This document shows positions 7,635-14,128 of a stretch of DNA of 27,037 nucleotides, piece after piece. The position numbers were made by a program, and so were the translations under genes. Source of the DNA: JAZDOH01 sp043798815 (lineage in GTDB: Bacteria; Patescibacteriota; Gracilibacteria; UM-FILTER-43-11); assembly GCA_043798815.1 (NCBI GenBank), contig JAZDOH010000002.1, forward strand, positions 1 to 27,037, read 5' to 3'. The notes under the pieces are model-generated. The model did no database searches, had not been told where the DNA came from, and worked only from the letters and a program-made list of their open reading frames with translations. Each line of letters opens with the position of its first letter. Positions within the stretch are counted from its first letter, which is position 1.

Positions 7635-7710
7635 TGGAGCCAGCGACCGGGATTGAACCGGTGACCTGCACGTTACGAATGTGCCGCTCTACCAACTGAG
7701 CTACGCTGGC
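7635..7710 (-). tRNA. tRNA-Thr(CGT), CCA encoded
   Basis: Acceptor GCCAGCG pairs with CGCTGGC, discriminator T, encoded CCA. The anticodon loop TTCGTAA gives CGT. The last pair of the anticodon stem is an A31-C39 mismatch in my fold, a small oddity. Confidence 0.92.
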
Positions 7711-7717
7711 AAACTGC

Positions 7718-7735
7718 CTCCTGCACAAGCAGGAG
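7718..7735. other. Hairpin upstream of tRNA-Thr(CGT)
   Basis: A 7-bp perfect stem CTCCTGC/GCAGGAG with loop ACAA, 7 nt upstream of the mature tRNA 5' end. No T-run follows on either strand, so it is more likely a structured pre-tRNA leader than a terminator. Confidence 0.5.
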
Positions 7736-7759
7736 CTCACTCATTTTAACAATAAAATT

Positions 7760-7788
7760 TTGCGAATCCAGCAAAAGTTTCGTATTCT
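7760..7788 (+). promoter_or_regulatory. Promoter for the PRC-barrel gene, apparently leaderless
   Basis: TTGCGA (7760-7765), a 17-nt spacer and TATTCT (7783-7788). The GTG start codon begins 6 nt after the -10 box, where transcription itself should begin, so the mRNA would have no 5' leader. Confidence 0.6.
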
Positions 7789-7794
7789 AAAGAC

Positions 7795-8337
7795 GTGATC
7801 AAGCATTATCAGCAAATTTTAGGGACACCGGTGTTGCATTTTGAGCAGGGGAATGTGCTTGGAACGGTCAAAGACGTGATCATTCATCCCGATACGGGAA
7901 AACTCGAAGCTTTGTGGGTCAAGCCAAAAGGGGCGCTCACGGGTTACGCGGTTTTGCAGACTCAAGACATTGTGGAGTGGAAAAAGAATATTTACGCAAA
8001 GGGGGAAGAGTCACTGGCGGAAGCGGGTGAAATAATCAAAATCGCCGAAATCCTTTCCGATGGCCGGCAGATTCTGGGCAATCGGGTTCGCACTGAATCG
8101 GGGGAAAGCTTGGGACGCGTTAAAGACGTGGATTTTGACACGGAACATTTTTATCTTCGCCAACTCTATACACAAAAATCACTATTGGGTTTGTGGGCTC
8201 ATGATAATCGGATTTTGAGTTACGACCTGATCGTAGAGGTGTTGCCTGGCTATATTTTGGTTAAAGACCGCACAGAAAAAACCGAGAAAGTAAAAGCCTC
8301 TCTTCTCAAAGATAAAAATGTGGTGCTGGACGTTTAA
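7795..8337 (+). CDS. Double PRC-barrel domain protein
   Basis: A 180-residue soluble protein with two PRC-barrel-like repeats, about residues 8-60 (LGTPVLHFEQGNVLGTVKDV) and 95-170 (LGNRVRTESGESLGRVKDV). PRC barrels occur in photosynthetic reaction-centre H subunits and in the RNA-maturation protein RimM, and as free-standing proteins of unknown role; nothing here points to either named function. It starts with GTG, without a Shine-Dalgarno sequence, right at the predicted transcription start. It is a single-gene unit ended by the hairpin at 8352-8380. It is divergent from the tRNA-Thr/tRNA-Pro/rlmN block. Confidence 0.85.
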   Translation: MIKHYQQILGTPVLHFEQGNVLGTVKDVIIHPDTGKLEALWVKPKGALTGYAVLQTQDIVEWKKNIYAKGEESLAEAGEIIKIAEILSDGRQILGNRVRTESGESLGRVKDVDFDTEHFYLRQLYTQKSLLGLWAHDNRILSYDLIVEVLPGYILVKDRTEKTEKVKASLLKDKNVVLDV

Positions 8338-8351
8338 AAGCCAGAGCCACT

Positions 8352-8380
8352 AAAAAACCCCTCGTTCGAGGGGTTTTTAT
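8352..8380. terminator. Bidirectional intrinsic terminator
   Basis: AAAAAACCCCTCG-TT-CGAGGGGTTTTT: a 7-bp GC stem flanked by A and T runs, so it works in both directions. It lies between the convergent PRC-barrel and TrbC/VirB2-like genes. Confidence 0.88.
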
Positions 8381-8402
8381 TTTGTAAAGGAGAATGGCTG
8401 GA

Positions 8403-8774
8403 TTAGCCGAGAGCGCTCGTTACGAACGTTACGACGGTGTAGGAAAGCAAAATGATGACGATACCAATAACGGAATAGGTAATAATTTTTTTGGCTTTGC
8501 CAACCGCTTCATCATCCCCGCCTGCAGTCACCATGAGGACGCCGGCGTAGATCAAGAAAGCCACAGCGACCAATCCCAGAAGACCCAGGAAGAAATTAAT
8601 GATATTGGTGATATTTTGCCCCAGTGTGCCTTGAGCGGCCACATTGGGTGAGGCGCCCGTTTGGGGATTATCAAAGAAGGAGGCTCCTTGAGCCAGCGCA
8701 TTGTTAATAAAAAAACCAGCAGAAGCGGCATAAACACTCCCCATGGCCATCGTTTTTTTGACGAGCGTTTTCAT
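8403..8774 (-). CDS. TrbC/VirB2-like small membrane protein (pilin-like)
   Basis: A 123-residue protein with a signal peptide (cleavage likely after ALA at 28), a Gly/Pro/Gln-rich linker and two membrane helices at about 61-83 and 98-119, joined by a charged loop AGGDDEAVGKAKK. This two-helix layout resembles TrbC/VirB2 pilin precursors of type IV secretion; many CPR genomes have such stand-alone genes and their real function is not established. No secretion ATPase or other type IV gene is present nearby. The open frame extends to a TTG at 8837, but that TTG is the -35 box of the promoter at 8809-8837, so ATG 8774, which begins the signal peptide, is the start. No Shine-Dalgarno sequence. Confidence 0.8.
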   Translation of the reverse strand: MKTLVKKTMAMGSVYAASAGFFINNALAQGASFFDNPQTGASPNVAAQGTLGQNITNIINFFLGLLGLVAVAFLIYAGVLMVTAGGDDEAVGKAKKIITYSVIGIVIILLSYTVVTFVTSALG

Positions 8775-8808
8775 TTGGATATTGTTAGAAGGTAATTTCT
8801 TATTCACC

Positions 8809-8837
8809 ACTTTATAGGATCGCCCAGGAGCTGTCAA
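8809..8837 (-). promoter_or_regulatory. Promoter of the TrbC/VirB2-like gene
   Basis: Perfect TTGACA (minus strand, 8837-8832), a 17-nt spacer and TAAAGT (8814-8809); an overlapping TATAAA offers a 15-nt spacing. The expected start point is about 28 nt before ATG 8774. Confidence 0.65.
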
Positions 8838-8865
8838 ATAAAAAAAGTTGAGATAAAAAGTAAGG

Positions 8866-8941
8866 GTGGTCGGGGAGACCCCGCCCTAGCGGGGCGGCCT
8901 CCTGTGGTCGGGGAGACAGGACTCGAACCTGCGGCCTCCTG
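8866..8941 (-). repeat. Tandem partial copy of the tRNA-Pro(TGG) 3' half
   Basis: The plus-strand blocks GTGGTCGGGGAGAC (8904-8917) and GCGGCCTCCTG (8931-8941) belong to tRNA-Pro(TGG) and the CCA behind it. Both recur in the same order at 8866-8879 and 8894-8904. Between them the 13-nt T arm of the true tRNA is replaced by a 14-nt segment that forms its own GC stem (8879-8884 with 8889-8894, loop CCTA). The minus-strand T-rich stretch at 8850-8862 follows, so the copy may serve as a terminator. Confidence 0.75.
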
Positions 8942-8981
8942 GTCCCAAACCAGGCGCTCTAGCCAACTGAGCTACTCCCCG
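8905..8981 (-). tRNA. tRNA-Pro(TGG), CCA encoded
   Basis: Acceptor CGGGGAG pairs with CTCCCCG, discriminator A, encoded CCA. The anticodon arm CCTGG-TTTGGGA-CCAGG gives TGG. It is the last of three tRNAs transcribed leftward and is followed by a degenerate copy of its own 3' half. Confidence 0.95.
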
Positions 8982-8995
8982 TTGTTGCCATTGCA

Positions 8996-9071
8996 TGGAG
9001 CCACCTGTCGGACTCGAACCGACGACCCACTGCTTACAAAGCAGTTGCTCTACCAGCTGAGCTAAGGTGGC
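8996..9071 (-). tRNA. tRNA-Thr(TGT), CCA encoded
   Basis: Acceptor GCCACCT pairs with AGGTGGC, discriminator T, encoded CCA. The anticodon arm ACTGC-TTTGTAA-GCAGT gives TGT. Middle member of the Tyr-Thr-Pro cluster. Confidence 0.95.
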
Positions 9072-9078
9072 ACGAGCG

Positions 9079-9165
9079 TGGTGGGCAGGGAGGGATTCGA
9101 ACCCCCGAAGGCGCGAAGCCACCTGATTTACAGTCAGGCCCAGTTGGCCACTTTGGTACCTACCC
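9079..9165 (-). tRNA. tRNA-Tyr(GTA), CCA encoded
   Basis: Acceptor GGGTAGG pairs with CCTGCCC (one T-G pair), discriminator A, encoded CCA. The anticodon arm CCTGA-CTGTAAA-TCAGG gives GTA, and the long variable arm typical of bacterial tRNA-Tyr is present. First gene of the cluster. Confidence 0.95.
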
Positions 9166-9188
9166 ACATCGTCGTTTGCTTTACGTAC

Positions 9189-9216
9189 ATTAAAGCAACT
9201 GTACCCTTTATATCAA
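9189..9216 (-). promoter_or_regulatory. Probable promoter of the tRNA Tyr-Thr-Pro cluster
   Basis: On the minus strand TTGATA (9216-9211), a 16-nt spacer and TTTAAT (9194-9189). Transcription would begin about 17 nt upstream of tRNA-Tyr. The boxes are moderate matches. Confidence 0.45.
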
Positions 9217-9230
9217 GATTATATTTTTAT

Positions 9231-9259
9231 TCGACACCCGCTTTTAGCTATGGTATAAA
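9231..9259 (+). promoter_or_regulatory. rnpB promoter
   Basis: TCGACA (9231-9236), a 17-nt spacer and TATAAA (9254-9259). The predicted start near 9266 coincides with the 5' strand of helix P1 of RNase P RNA, which supports both calls. Confidence 0.7.
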
Positions 9260-9267
9260 ATGCATAC

Positions 9268-9666
9268 CGTTTGTTCGTTTAAACCGTAGTGGTCGTCCCG
9301 ATTTCAATCGGGAAGGAAAGTCCGAGCATCATAGAGCAGAGTGGTCGCTAACGGCGAACCGGCTCCGCAGTAATGCGTAGTCAGGGAAAGTGTCACAGAA
9401 ACCATTCCTCTCCTTCTTTTCGCAAGCTAACGAAAGGATGGAGTAAGGGTGAAAAGTCCCCGATAATCAGCGGGGTCTCCGGTCGCGCAAGCCATCGGAG
9501 CGGTAAACCCCACTCGATGCAAGGCGGTATGGCAGAAAGGATTAAGTTGGCGGCCTCGTCGGCCCTTTCTGACCGCTGCTTAGAGAGATGACCACTTCCC
9601 CCGAAGTCCGCCTCAGGCGGACGAAGAGGGAACAGAACTCGGCTTATGAGTTTGGGCGAACAAACG
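9268..9666 (+). ncRNA. rnpB: RNase P RNA, bacterial type A
   Basis: Catalytic RNA that cuts 5' leaders from pre-tRNAs. Conserved blocks appear in order: GGAAAGTCCGAGC near 9313 (universal GAGGAAAGUCC region), CACAGAAA near 9394, GGGTGAAAAGTCC near 9447, GGTAAACCCC near 9502, and ACAGAACTCGGCTTATG near 9632. Helix P1 closes the molecule: CGTTTGTTCG (9268-9277) is the exact complement of CGAACAAACG (9657-9666). The full length of about 399 nt is normal. In the P15/P16 loop, where E. coli has the AAGGU that pairs with tRNA CCA, I read AAGUUGG (9544-9550). No terminator follows; the next ATG is 13 nt after P1. Confidence 0.93.
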
Positions 9667-9679
9667 GTAAACTTAAACT

Positions 9680-11101
9680 ATGAAGAAATCAGAGATGGCA
9701 TTGGGGGCGCTGCGTTTACCTGCAGACTACGTGGCGGCACTGAGCGCTTTTTTATTGGCTTATTACCTGCGTCCGATCACGGACTTGATCCCGGGCGTTC
9801 AGTATGCTTTTTTACTGGAACAACTTCCGCCCTTTGGCGAATACGTCGGATTTGCATTGATGACGGGTGTGGCGCTAGTGTTGCTGTTTGCGATTTGGGA
9901 TTTGTATTCTTTTAAGCCCAATCGAAGCTTTTTCCGGGAAGCGTTCAAAATCATTTTTCTCACCTCCGCCTGGCTGTTGGGCATCATCGCGTATTACTTC
10001 CTCGTACTGCACAAACTCTTTTTCTCCCGCATTGCCCTGGCCCATATTTGGCTTTTAACCATTGCACTCGTTTTGTTTGGGCGGATGCTGATAGCGATGC
10101 TTCGCTCAGTTTTATTGAAATATGGAATCGGGCGCCGGCGGGTACTTTTTGTGGGAGTGAATGATTTGGCCGATCAAATGAATGATCAGCTGCGCCGCGA
10201 TCCGCAATACCAAGTATTGGGTGCGCTTTCAGCGAAAACCGAATCCCGCAAACAAAGAAAACTGCAAATCATCGGCACCTTGGATCAGCTCGACGCGATT
10301 GTCAAAAAACAAAACGTGGAGGAAATCATCCAGGCCGACCCAGACGCGTCGGATCAGATTTCCCGCAGCCTCCTGTCATTTTGTCGGTCGCATCAGATCA
10401 AATATCATTTCATTCCGGATTTAGTCCGGCTCCAAAGCACCAACGTGGAAGTACTGACCATCGGCGAAATGCCGCTCATTCGTCTGAACCAAACGCCACT
10501 GGAAGGATGGGGACACATCAATAAAAGGGGATTCGACATGCTCACGAGTTTTGTCCTGATTGCTTTGCTCACCCCTTTGTGGCTGGTGGTTCCGGCGCTC
10601 ATCAAGCTCGATTCACACGGCCCGGTGATCTATAAAAGCAGGCGTCGTTTTAGGGATTGGGTTTTTAACGTGTACAAGTTTCGCTCCATGGTGTCGGATG
10701 CGGATTTTAAAAAAACTTCCTTGCTTTGCCAGAATGAACGGCGCGGTCCTTTGTTTAAAATCAAAAATGACCCCCGCGTCACACGACTTGGGCGATTCCT
10801 GCGAAAAACCAGTCTGGATGAGCTTCCGCAGCTCTTCAATGTGCTAGTCGGCAACATGAGCCTCGTTGGTCCTCGGCCTCACCTGCCCGAAGAAGTGGCG
10901 CAATACGAAGACCGGCATCACCAAGTATTTGCCTTAAAGCCCGGCATCACCGGACTCGCGCAAATCAGCGGTCGCAGCAATCTGGATTTTGAAGATGAAG
11001 TGAAACTCGACGTTTATTACATCGAAAATTGGTCGCTGTGGCTCGACCTTAAAATCCTCTTTAAAACATTGGGGGTCGTGTTGCGCGGAGAAGGGGATTA
11101 G
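9680..11101 (+). CDS. Polyprenyl-phosphate sugar-1-phosphate transferase (WbaP/WcaJ type)
   Basis: A 473-residue membrane enzyme that starts a surface polysaccharide by moving a sugar-1-phosphate from a nucleotide sugar onto undecaprenyl phosphate. The N-terminal part (about residues 10-135) has four or so membrane helices, followed by a Rossmann-like domain starting at GRRRVLFVGVND (about 150). The catalytic domain runs from about 280 to 473, with a membrane anchor, YKFRSM near 332, TSLDELPQL near 378, NMSLVGPRP near 393 and KPGITGLAQISGR near 420. The sugar cannot be told. The ATG lies 13 nt after RNase P RNA helix P1, with no separate promoter, terminator or Shine-Dalgarno sequence. Its stop overlaps the rpmG stop by 4 nt. 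No other polysaccharide gene is in the window. Confidence 0.9.
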   Translation: MKKSEMALGALRLPADYVAALSAFLLAYYLRPITDLIPGVQYAFLLEQLPPFGEYVGFALMTGVALVLLFAIWDLYSFKPNRSFFREAFKIIFLTSAWLLGIIAYYFLVLHKLFFSRIALAHIWLLTIALVLFGRMLIAMLRSVLLKYGIGRRRVLFVGVNDLADQMNDQLRRDPQYQVLGALSAKTESRKQRKLQIIGTLDQLDAIVKKQNVEEIIQADPDASDQISRSLLSFCRSHQIKYHFIPDLVRLQSTNVEVLTIGEMPLIRLNQTPLEGWGHINKRGFDMLTSFVLIALLTPLWLVVPALIKLDSHGPVIYKSRRRFRDWVFNVYKFRSMVSDADFKKTSLLCQNERRGPLFKIKNDPRVTRLGRFLRKTSLDELPQLFNVLVGNMSLVGPRPHLPEEVAQYEDRHHQVFALKPGITGLAQISGRSNLDFEDEVKLDVYYIENWSLWLDLKILFKTLGVVLRGEGD

Positions 11102-11274
11102 CTCGAATGCTTGATTTCGCTTCCGCTGGCGTGCGGCGTGGATTTGCGGCACGTGGAGCAGAATTTTTTATGTTCGAGCTTCGCCGTGGTCTTTTTATTG
11201 ATCCGCGTTTTGTAATTCTGCATCTTGCAGGTCTGGCAGCTGAGGTACACGTTGGTGTTTTTTCCGCGTGGCAT
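11098..11274 (-). CDS. rpmG: Ribosomal protein bL33 (zinc-binding form)
   Basis: A 58-residue protein of the large ribosomal subunit. It begins MPRGKNTNVYLSCQTC; two CxxC pairs, C13/C16 and C39/C42 (FCSTCRK), form the zinc-binding C+ version. The start at 11274 lies 22 nt after the CCA end of tRNA-Thr(GGT), a pairing that recalls the tRNA-rpmG-secE-nusG order of many bacteria, although secE and nusG do not follow here. The stop overlaps the convergent sugar-transferase stop by 4 nt. No Shine-Dalgarno sequence precedes the ATG. Confidence 0.92.
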   Translation of the reverse strand: MPRGKNTNVYLSCQTCKMQNYKTRINKKTTAKLEHKKFCSTCRKSTPHASGSEIKHSS

Positions 11275-11296
11275 AAAAAAGGGGTTAAAAGTTAGC

Positions 11297-11372
11297 TGGA
11301 GCCGTCACCCGGAATTGAACCGGGGACCCCGTCCTTACCATGGACGTGCTCTACCAACTGAGCTATGACGGC
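11297..11372 (-). tRNA. tRNA-Thr(GGT), CCA encoded
   Basis: Acceptor GCCGTCA pairs with TGACGGC, discriminator T, encoded CCA. The anticodon arm CGTCC-ATGGTAA-GGACG gives GGT. It is directly upstream of rpmG and shares its promoter. Confidence 0.95.
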
Positions 11373-11381
11373 ACGACAATC

Positions 11382-11410
11382 AAAGTAGCGATTTCACCTT
11401 GGCAAGTCAA
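11382..11410 (-). promoter_or_regulatory. Promoter of tRNA-Thr(GGT)-rpmG
   Basis: On the minus strand TTGACT (11410-11405), exactly 17 nt, TACTTT (11387-11382). The predicted start is a few nt before the mature tRNA end at 11372. Confidence 0.7.
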
Positions 11411-11594
11411 GAAATCACAAGGCACAACAAAAACTCCAAGTTGCCGTTTGACCCAGTGCGTCTTAATACCAGTTTTTTTAGGTGGGAAGGGTCGGTCCGG
11501 GGATGCCAGACGTAAAACCCATAATCCCTTCAGAAAACTGACCGATTTTGCGCACAAAGCTTGAGCGAACAACCCAGGATTTTTGTTTTTGTTT

Positions 11595-11614
11595 CCTGCC
11601 TGCCGGTAGGCAGG
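11595..11614. repeat. Second copy of the CCTGCCT palindromic element
   Basis: CCTGCCT (11595-11601) and AGGCAGG (11608-11614) enclose GCCGGT. It is nearly the same as the element inside sufU at 498-518 but is non-coding here. Confidence 0.7.
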
Positions 11615-11732
11615 CGACCTCATTGAATCAAAAATGTGTTCAGGAGTCAACTCATTTACAGCTTATGTGGATTTGAGGGGTGAAGAAGATAAATATTTAA
11701 AGCGTGAATTAGGTATTAGGTGCTAAAAGCCT

Positions 11733-11782
11733 GGAGTCAGATCAATATAAAGTCGATATAAGATAGATATCAGATCGACTCC
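11733..11782. other. Imperfect inverted repeat with alternative pairing
   Basis: GGAGTC-A-GATC (11733-11743) pairs with GATCGACTCC (11773-11782), with one bulged A. The same right arm can instead pair with AGTCGAT at 11751-11757, so two exclusive folds are possible. The surroundings are AT-rich. The function is not evident. Confidence 0.4.
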
Positions 11783-11833
11783 ATGCTCTTAAGGGGCGGA
11801 CTAGCATGCTTCGCCAAGTAGCTTAGGTGTTTT

Positions 11834-13465
11834 TTAAGCCACTTCTTTTTCTCTAATTTTATATCGTTCCGGGACAGGGGAAGACAACACCGTTCCAACA
11901 TCCTCGGTTTTGCGTGGCTTTAAGCACCATGGGAAGATAAATGTTTCATCGCGCTCTTGCAGACGAACGCGCCAATGCTTATTAGGCAAGGGAAGTTTCT
12001 TTTGTTGTAAAATCGCCAGTTCGTGCGATTGAATATTGTAAGGAAGGCCAGTTTTCTGACACAAAAACACCTTACCTCTCAAATCTTCGGCTTTGGCATC
12101 CAGGCTCATCATAGATCCTTTATAAATTAAATTGGTGTCATATTCACGTTCTGTCGATTTATCCATCCATTCAAAACCCAGTTTCTCAGCCAGAGCCTTA
12201 TCAACATTAAAATACTCGTGCGTCATGGAGTTATTAAGAGGGTGTGGACTGCAGTAGGGAGGAAAAAATTGGCCCCATTCTCCGCGTTTTGTCATGTCAG
12301 AGATAATACGTTCAACGAGGGCATGATAATCTTTTTCGGAATATTGTTTATTCAGGATGCAATATTTACGGCATTTGATTCCCACGCAACCAAAACAATG
12401 CTCGCATCCGGGACAACTGTCGCAATACGTGAGGTATCGGCAGTTGTTCCAGCAGTCGAAACACATTCGAAGGTAATAAACATTGTATCCGCAACTATTG
12501 CTGTTGTAGCACAATTCGCCGGGGTCGCCCCACAAATCGAAATCCAGACAATCTTTGCACTTACGTAAGCTGGAACTATTCATGCAATCTTTGCTGTACT
12601 CCACAATGTAGGAATTGAGAACATTCTGGGAAAATCCGATATCATTTCCTGTACAATCTTCCGAGCCAACGATATTGGCATATTTGTGCGTGTAAATAGT
12701 CCGGAGGTTTTCAAGCTTATCATAACAATAATCGATTTTTTCGTTGGTCAAAGGCATTAATTCCAGCAATTTTTTTTCATAATCTTCCTTACTATATTGC
12801 TCGTTTAAAATGCAGTACTTCCGTCCTACCAGTCCAACACACATAAAACAATTCCGACATCGGCGGCAATCATATAAAAACCGACTGTCGGAACAGTCGA
12901 CGCAATATGCGCTAAAATCAACATTGTAACAGGTGCGGCAACTCGTCACTTGATAGCATAGAGTACATTCATGGGCGATGCTCATGTCCATGCAAGTTTT
13001 ACTTCGCTCAGTGTTGATGCAGTAATGACAATCTTCATTGTCCCCCGAAGCAAAAATCATGAAACAATCTTTACAGTGATTGGCACAGTTCACATAAGAA
13101 GAATTCTGCATGGTGCTGTCGCAGGCGATGCTCATGCGTGGAACCTGGAGCTGCAGTCGACGGAATTGTCTGAAAAAGGATTCGTTTAGATCGTATTCTG
13201 CTTCGGGTACCAAAAAATCCTTGGTCCACCACAAATCATGCCGATACACTTTAAATGGCGATTCCGGCGAAAATTGACTGATGATGCGTTCACCTGTTAG
13301 GTCACAGGTTCGCCAAAATACATTCACTTCATTGCGGAACGCGTAGTGAAAAAATCTGGTTTGCTCAGGTGTTTGCCCATGTAGTGGCACCTCAAATTTT
13401 TGGTGCAAACGAAAGTAGTCTTCATTGTAATCGGGCTTGGCATTGAGATCTACAGTTAAGCGCAT
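11834..13465 (-). CDS. Cys-rich repeat protein of unknown function
   Basis: A 543-residue soluble-looking protein with about 39 cysteines, mostly in CxxC or CxC spacing between residues 110 and 400. A strong internal duplication is visible: CRRCRNCFMCVGLVGRKYCI and CPGCEHCFGCVGIKCRKYCI, each followed by LNxQYSxxDY and a helix. The N-terminal part includes RTCDLTGERIISQFSP and a WW pair (HDLWWTKDF); the C-terminal part has a KVFLCQKTGLPYNI segment. The regular Cys spacing suggests stacked zinc knuckles or a Cys-ladder solenoid; I do not know its function and associate such proteins with CPR genomes. The open frame begins at a TTG at 13474, but ATG 13465, 5 nt after the protease stop, is the better start. 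It forms a two-gene unit with the M50 protease. Confidence 0.85.
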   Translation of the reverse strand: MRLTVDLNAKPDYNEDYFRLHQKFEVPLHGQTPEQTRFFHYAFRNEVNVFWRTCDLTGERIISQFSPESPFKVYRHDLWWTKDFLVPEAEYDLNESFFRQFRRLQLQVPRMSIACDSTMQNSSYVNCANHCKDCFMIFASGDNEDCHYCINTERSKTCMDMSIAHECTLCYQVTSCRTCYNVDFSAYCVDCSDSRFLYDCRRCRNCFMCVGLVGRKYCILNEQYSKEDYEKKLLELMPLTNEKIDYCYDKLENLRTIYTHKYANIVGSEDCTGNDIGFSQNVLNSYIVEYSKDCMNSSSLRKCKDCLDFDLWGDPGELCYNSNSCGYNVYYLRMCFDCWNNCRYLTYCDSCPGCEHCFGCVGIKCRKYCILNKQYSEKDYHALVERIISDMTKRGEWGQFFPPYCSPHPLNNSMTHEYFNVDKALAEKLGFEWMDKSTEREYDTNLIYKGSMMSLDAKAEDLRGKVFLCQKTGLPYNIQSHELAILQQKKLPLPNKHWRVRLQERDETFIFPWCLKPRKTEDVGTVLSSPVPERYKIREKEVA

Positions 13466-13470
13466 AGAAA

Positions 13471-14091
13471 TCAAGTGATCAGATACAATCCCACCGTGAT
13501 CAGTTCGTAACCCGCCTGCAAATACGTTCCCAATACGGAAAAACCGGTCATTTCCTGGAGCAAACGATCCAGTACAATAAGAATAATGAGCGCCACCGGT
13601 CCGCGTGCCAAAAATCGCTGATACCAGTCTTCACGGGAGCTGGGAATGACGAGCCCCAAAAGCTTACTGCCGTCCAGCGGAGCCAGGGGAATGAGGTTGA
13701 ATAAAAACAAAACCAGGCTGAGGCTAAAAATGGCCCGAAGGCCTTCCACCACCCATCCTGGCAAAGGAATGTATTTGAGTGCAATCACCAAAACCAACGC
13801 CGTCAGTAAATTGCTCACGGGGCCGGCCATGGAAATCAACGCGGCATCGCGACGGGGGTGTTTTAGATTGTAATAGTTGAACGGTACGGGTTTTCCCCAG
13901 CCGAAATGAACGATAAAAATCATCAGAGTGCCCAGGGGATCCAAGTGCCGCAAGGGGTTCAGGCTCACACGTCCCGCCAGTTTGGCTGTTGGGTCACCCA
14001 ATTTTAAGGCCACCCAGGCATGAGCCGCCTCATGGACAGAAATGCAAACTGCCAAGGCGATGACCAAATAAATCAATTCCATGTTCCTCAT
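13471..14091 (-). CDS. M50-family site-2 protease-like membrane metalloprotease
   Basis: Intramembrane zinc protease of the compact S2P/SpoIVFB type. HEAAH in the first helix supplies the zinc ligands and the catalytic Glu, MAGPVSNLL is the conserved membrane loop, and NLIPLAPLDGSKLL contains the third zinc ligand (Asp). Five or six hydrophobic helices are visible and no PDZ domain. Candidate starts are ATG 14091 and ATG 14082 (MELIYLV); the latter has GAGG only 3 nt before it, the former nothing. The longer GTG start at 14118 adds an unlikely leader. The stop lies 5 nt before the ATG of the Cys-rich gene, so the two are probably made together. The substrate is unknown; no anti-sigma factor is nearby. 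Confidence 0.9.
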   Translation of the reverse strand: MRNMELIYLVIALAVCISVHEAAHAWVALKLGDPTAKLAGRVSLNPLRHLDPLGTLMIFIVHFGWGKPVPFNYYNLKHPRRDAALISMAGPVSNLLTALVLVIALKYIPLPGWVVEGLRAIFSLSLVLFLFNLIPLAPLDGSKLLGLVIPSSREDWYQRFLARGPVALIILIVLDRLLQEMTGFSVLGTYLQAGYELITVGLYLIT

Positions 14092-14128
14092 GATATTCAC
14101 GGGAACCCAAAAGAGCACGTGAAAGTAT

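Larger units (their letters stand above)
11411..11833. other. Gene-free stretch with repeats and hairpins
   Basis: I see no convincing gene. A minus-strand open frame here would run into the tRNA and has no recognisable product. The stretch holds the palindromic element at 11595-11614 and a long imperfect hairpin at 11733-11782. It also serves as the downstream region of the Cys-rich gene, for which I find no clear terminator. Confidence 0.5.

Noticed and set aside
8403..8774. A type IV secretion system
   Set aside because: Only a VirB2-like small protein is present; there is no VirB4, VirB6, VirD4 or relaxase gene in the window.
8866..8904. Repeat of a tRNA 3' end taken as an attachment site of an integrated element
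   Set aside because: The copies are tandem, only about 38 bp apart; no integrase or cargo lies between them.
9078..9591. Two plus-strand open frames across tRNA-Tyr and RNase P RNA
   Set aside because: They translate structured RNA genes with conserved helices; no protein family is evident.
9646..9915. Plus-strand open frame starting in the RNase P RNA
   Set aside because: It overlaps rnpB P1 and is out of frame with the well-supported sugar transferase, which has clear family motifs.
11363..11650. Minus-strand open frame of 95 codons in the gene-free stretch
   Set aside because: It begins within unrelated AT-rich DNA, translates the palindromic element (RSPAYRQAG), runs through the tRNA-Thr promoter and into the tRNA gene, and shows no protein-like pattern.
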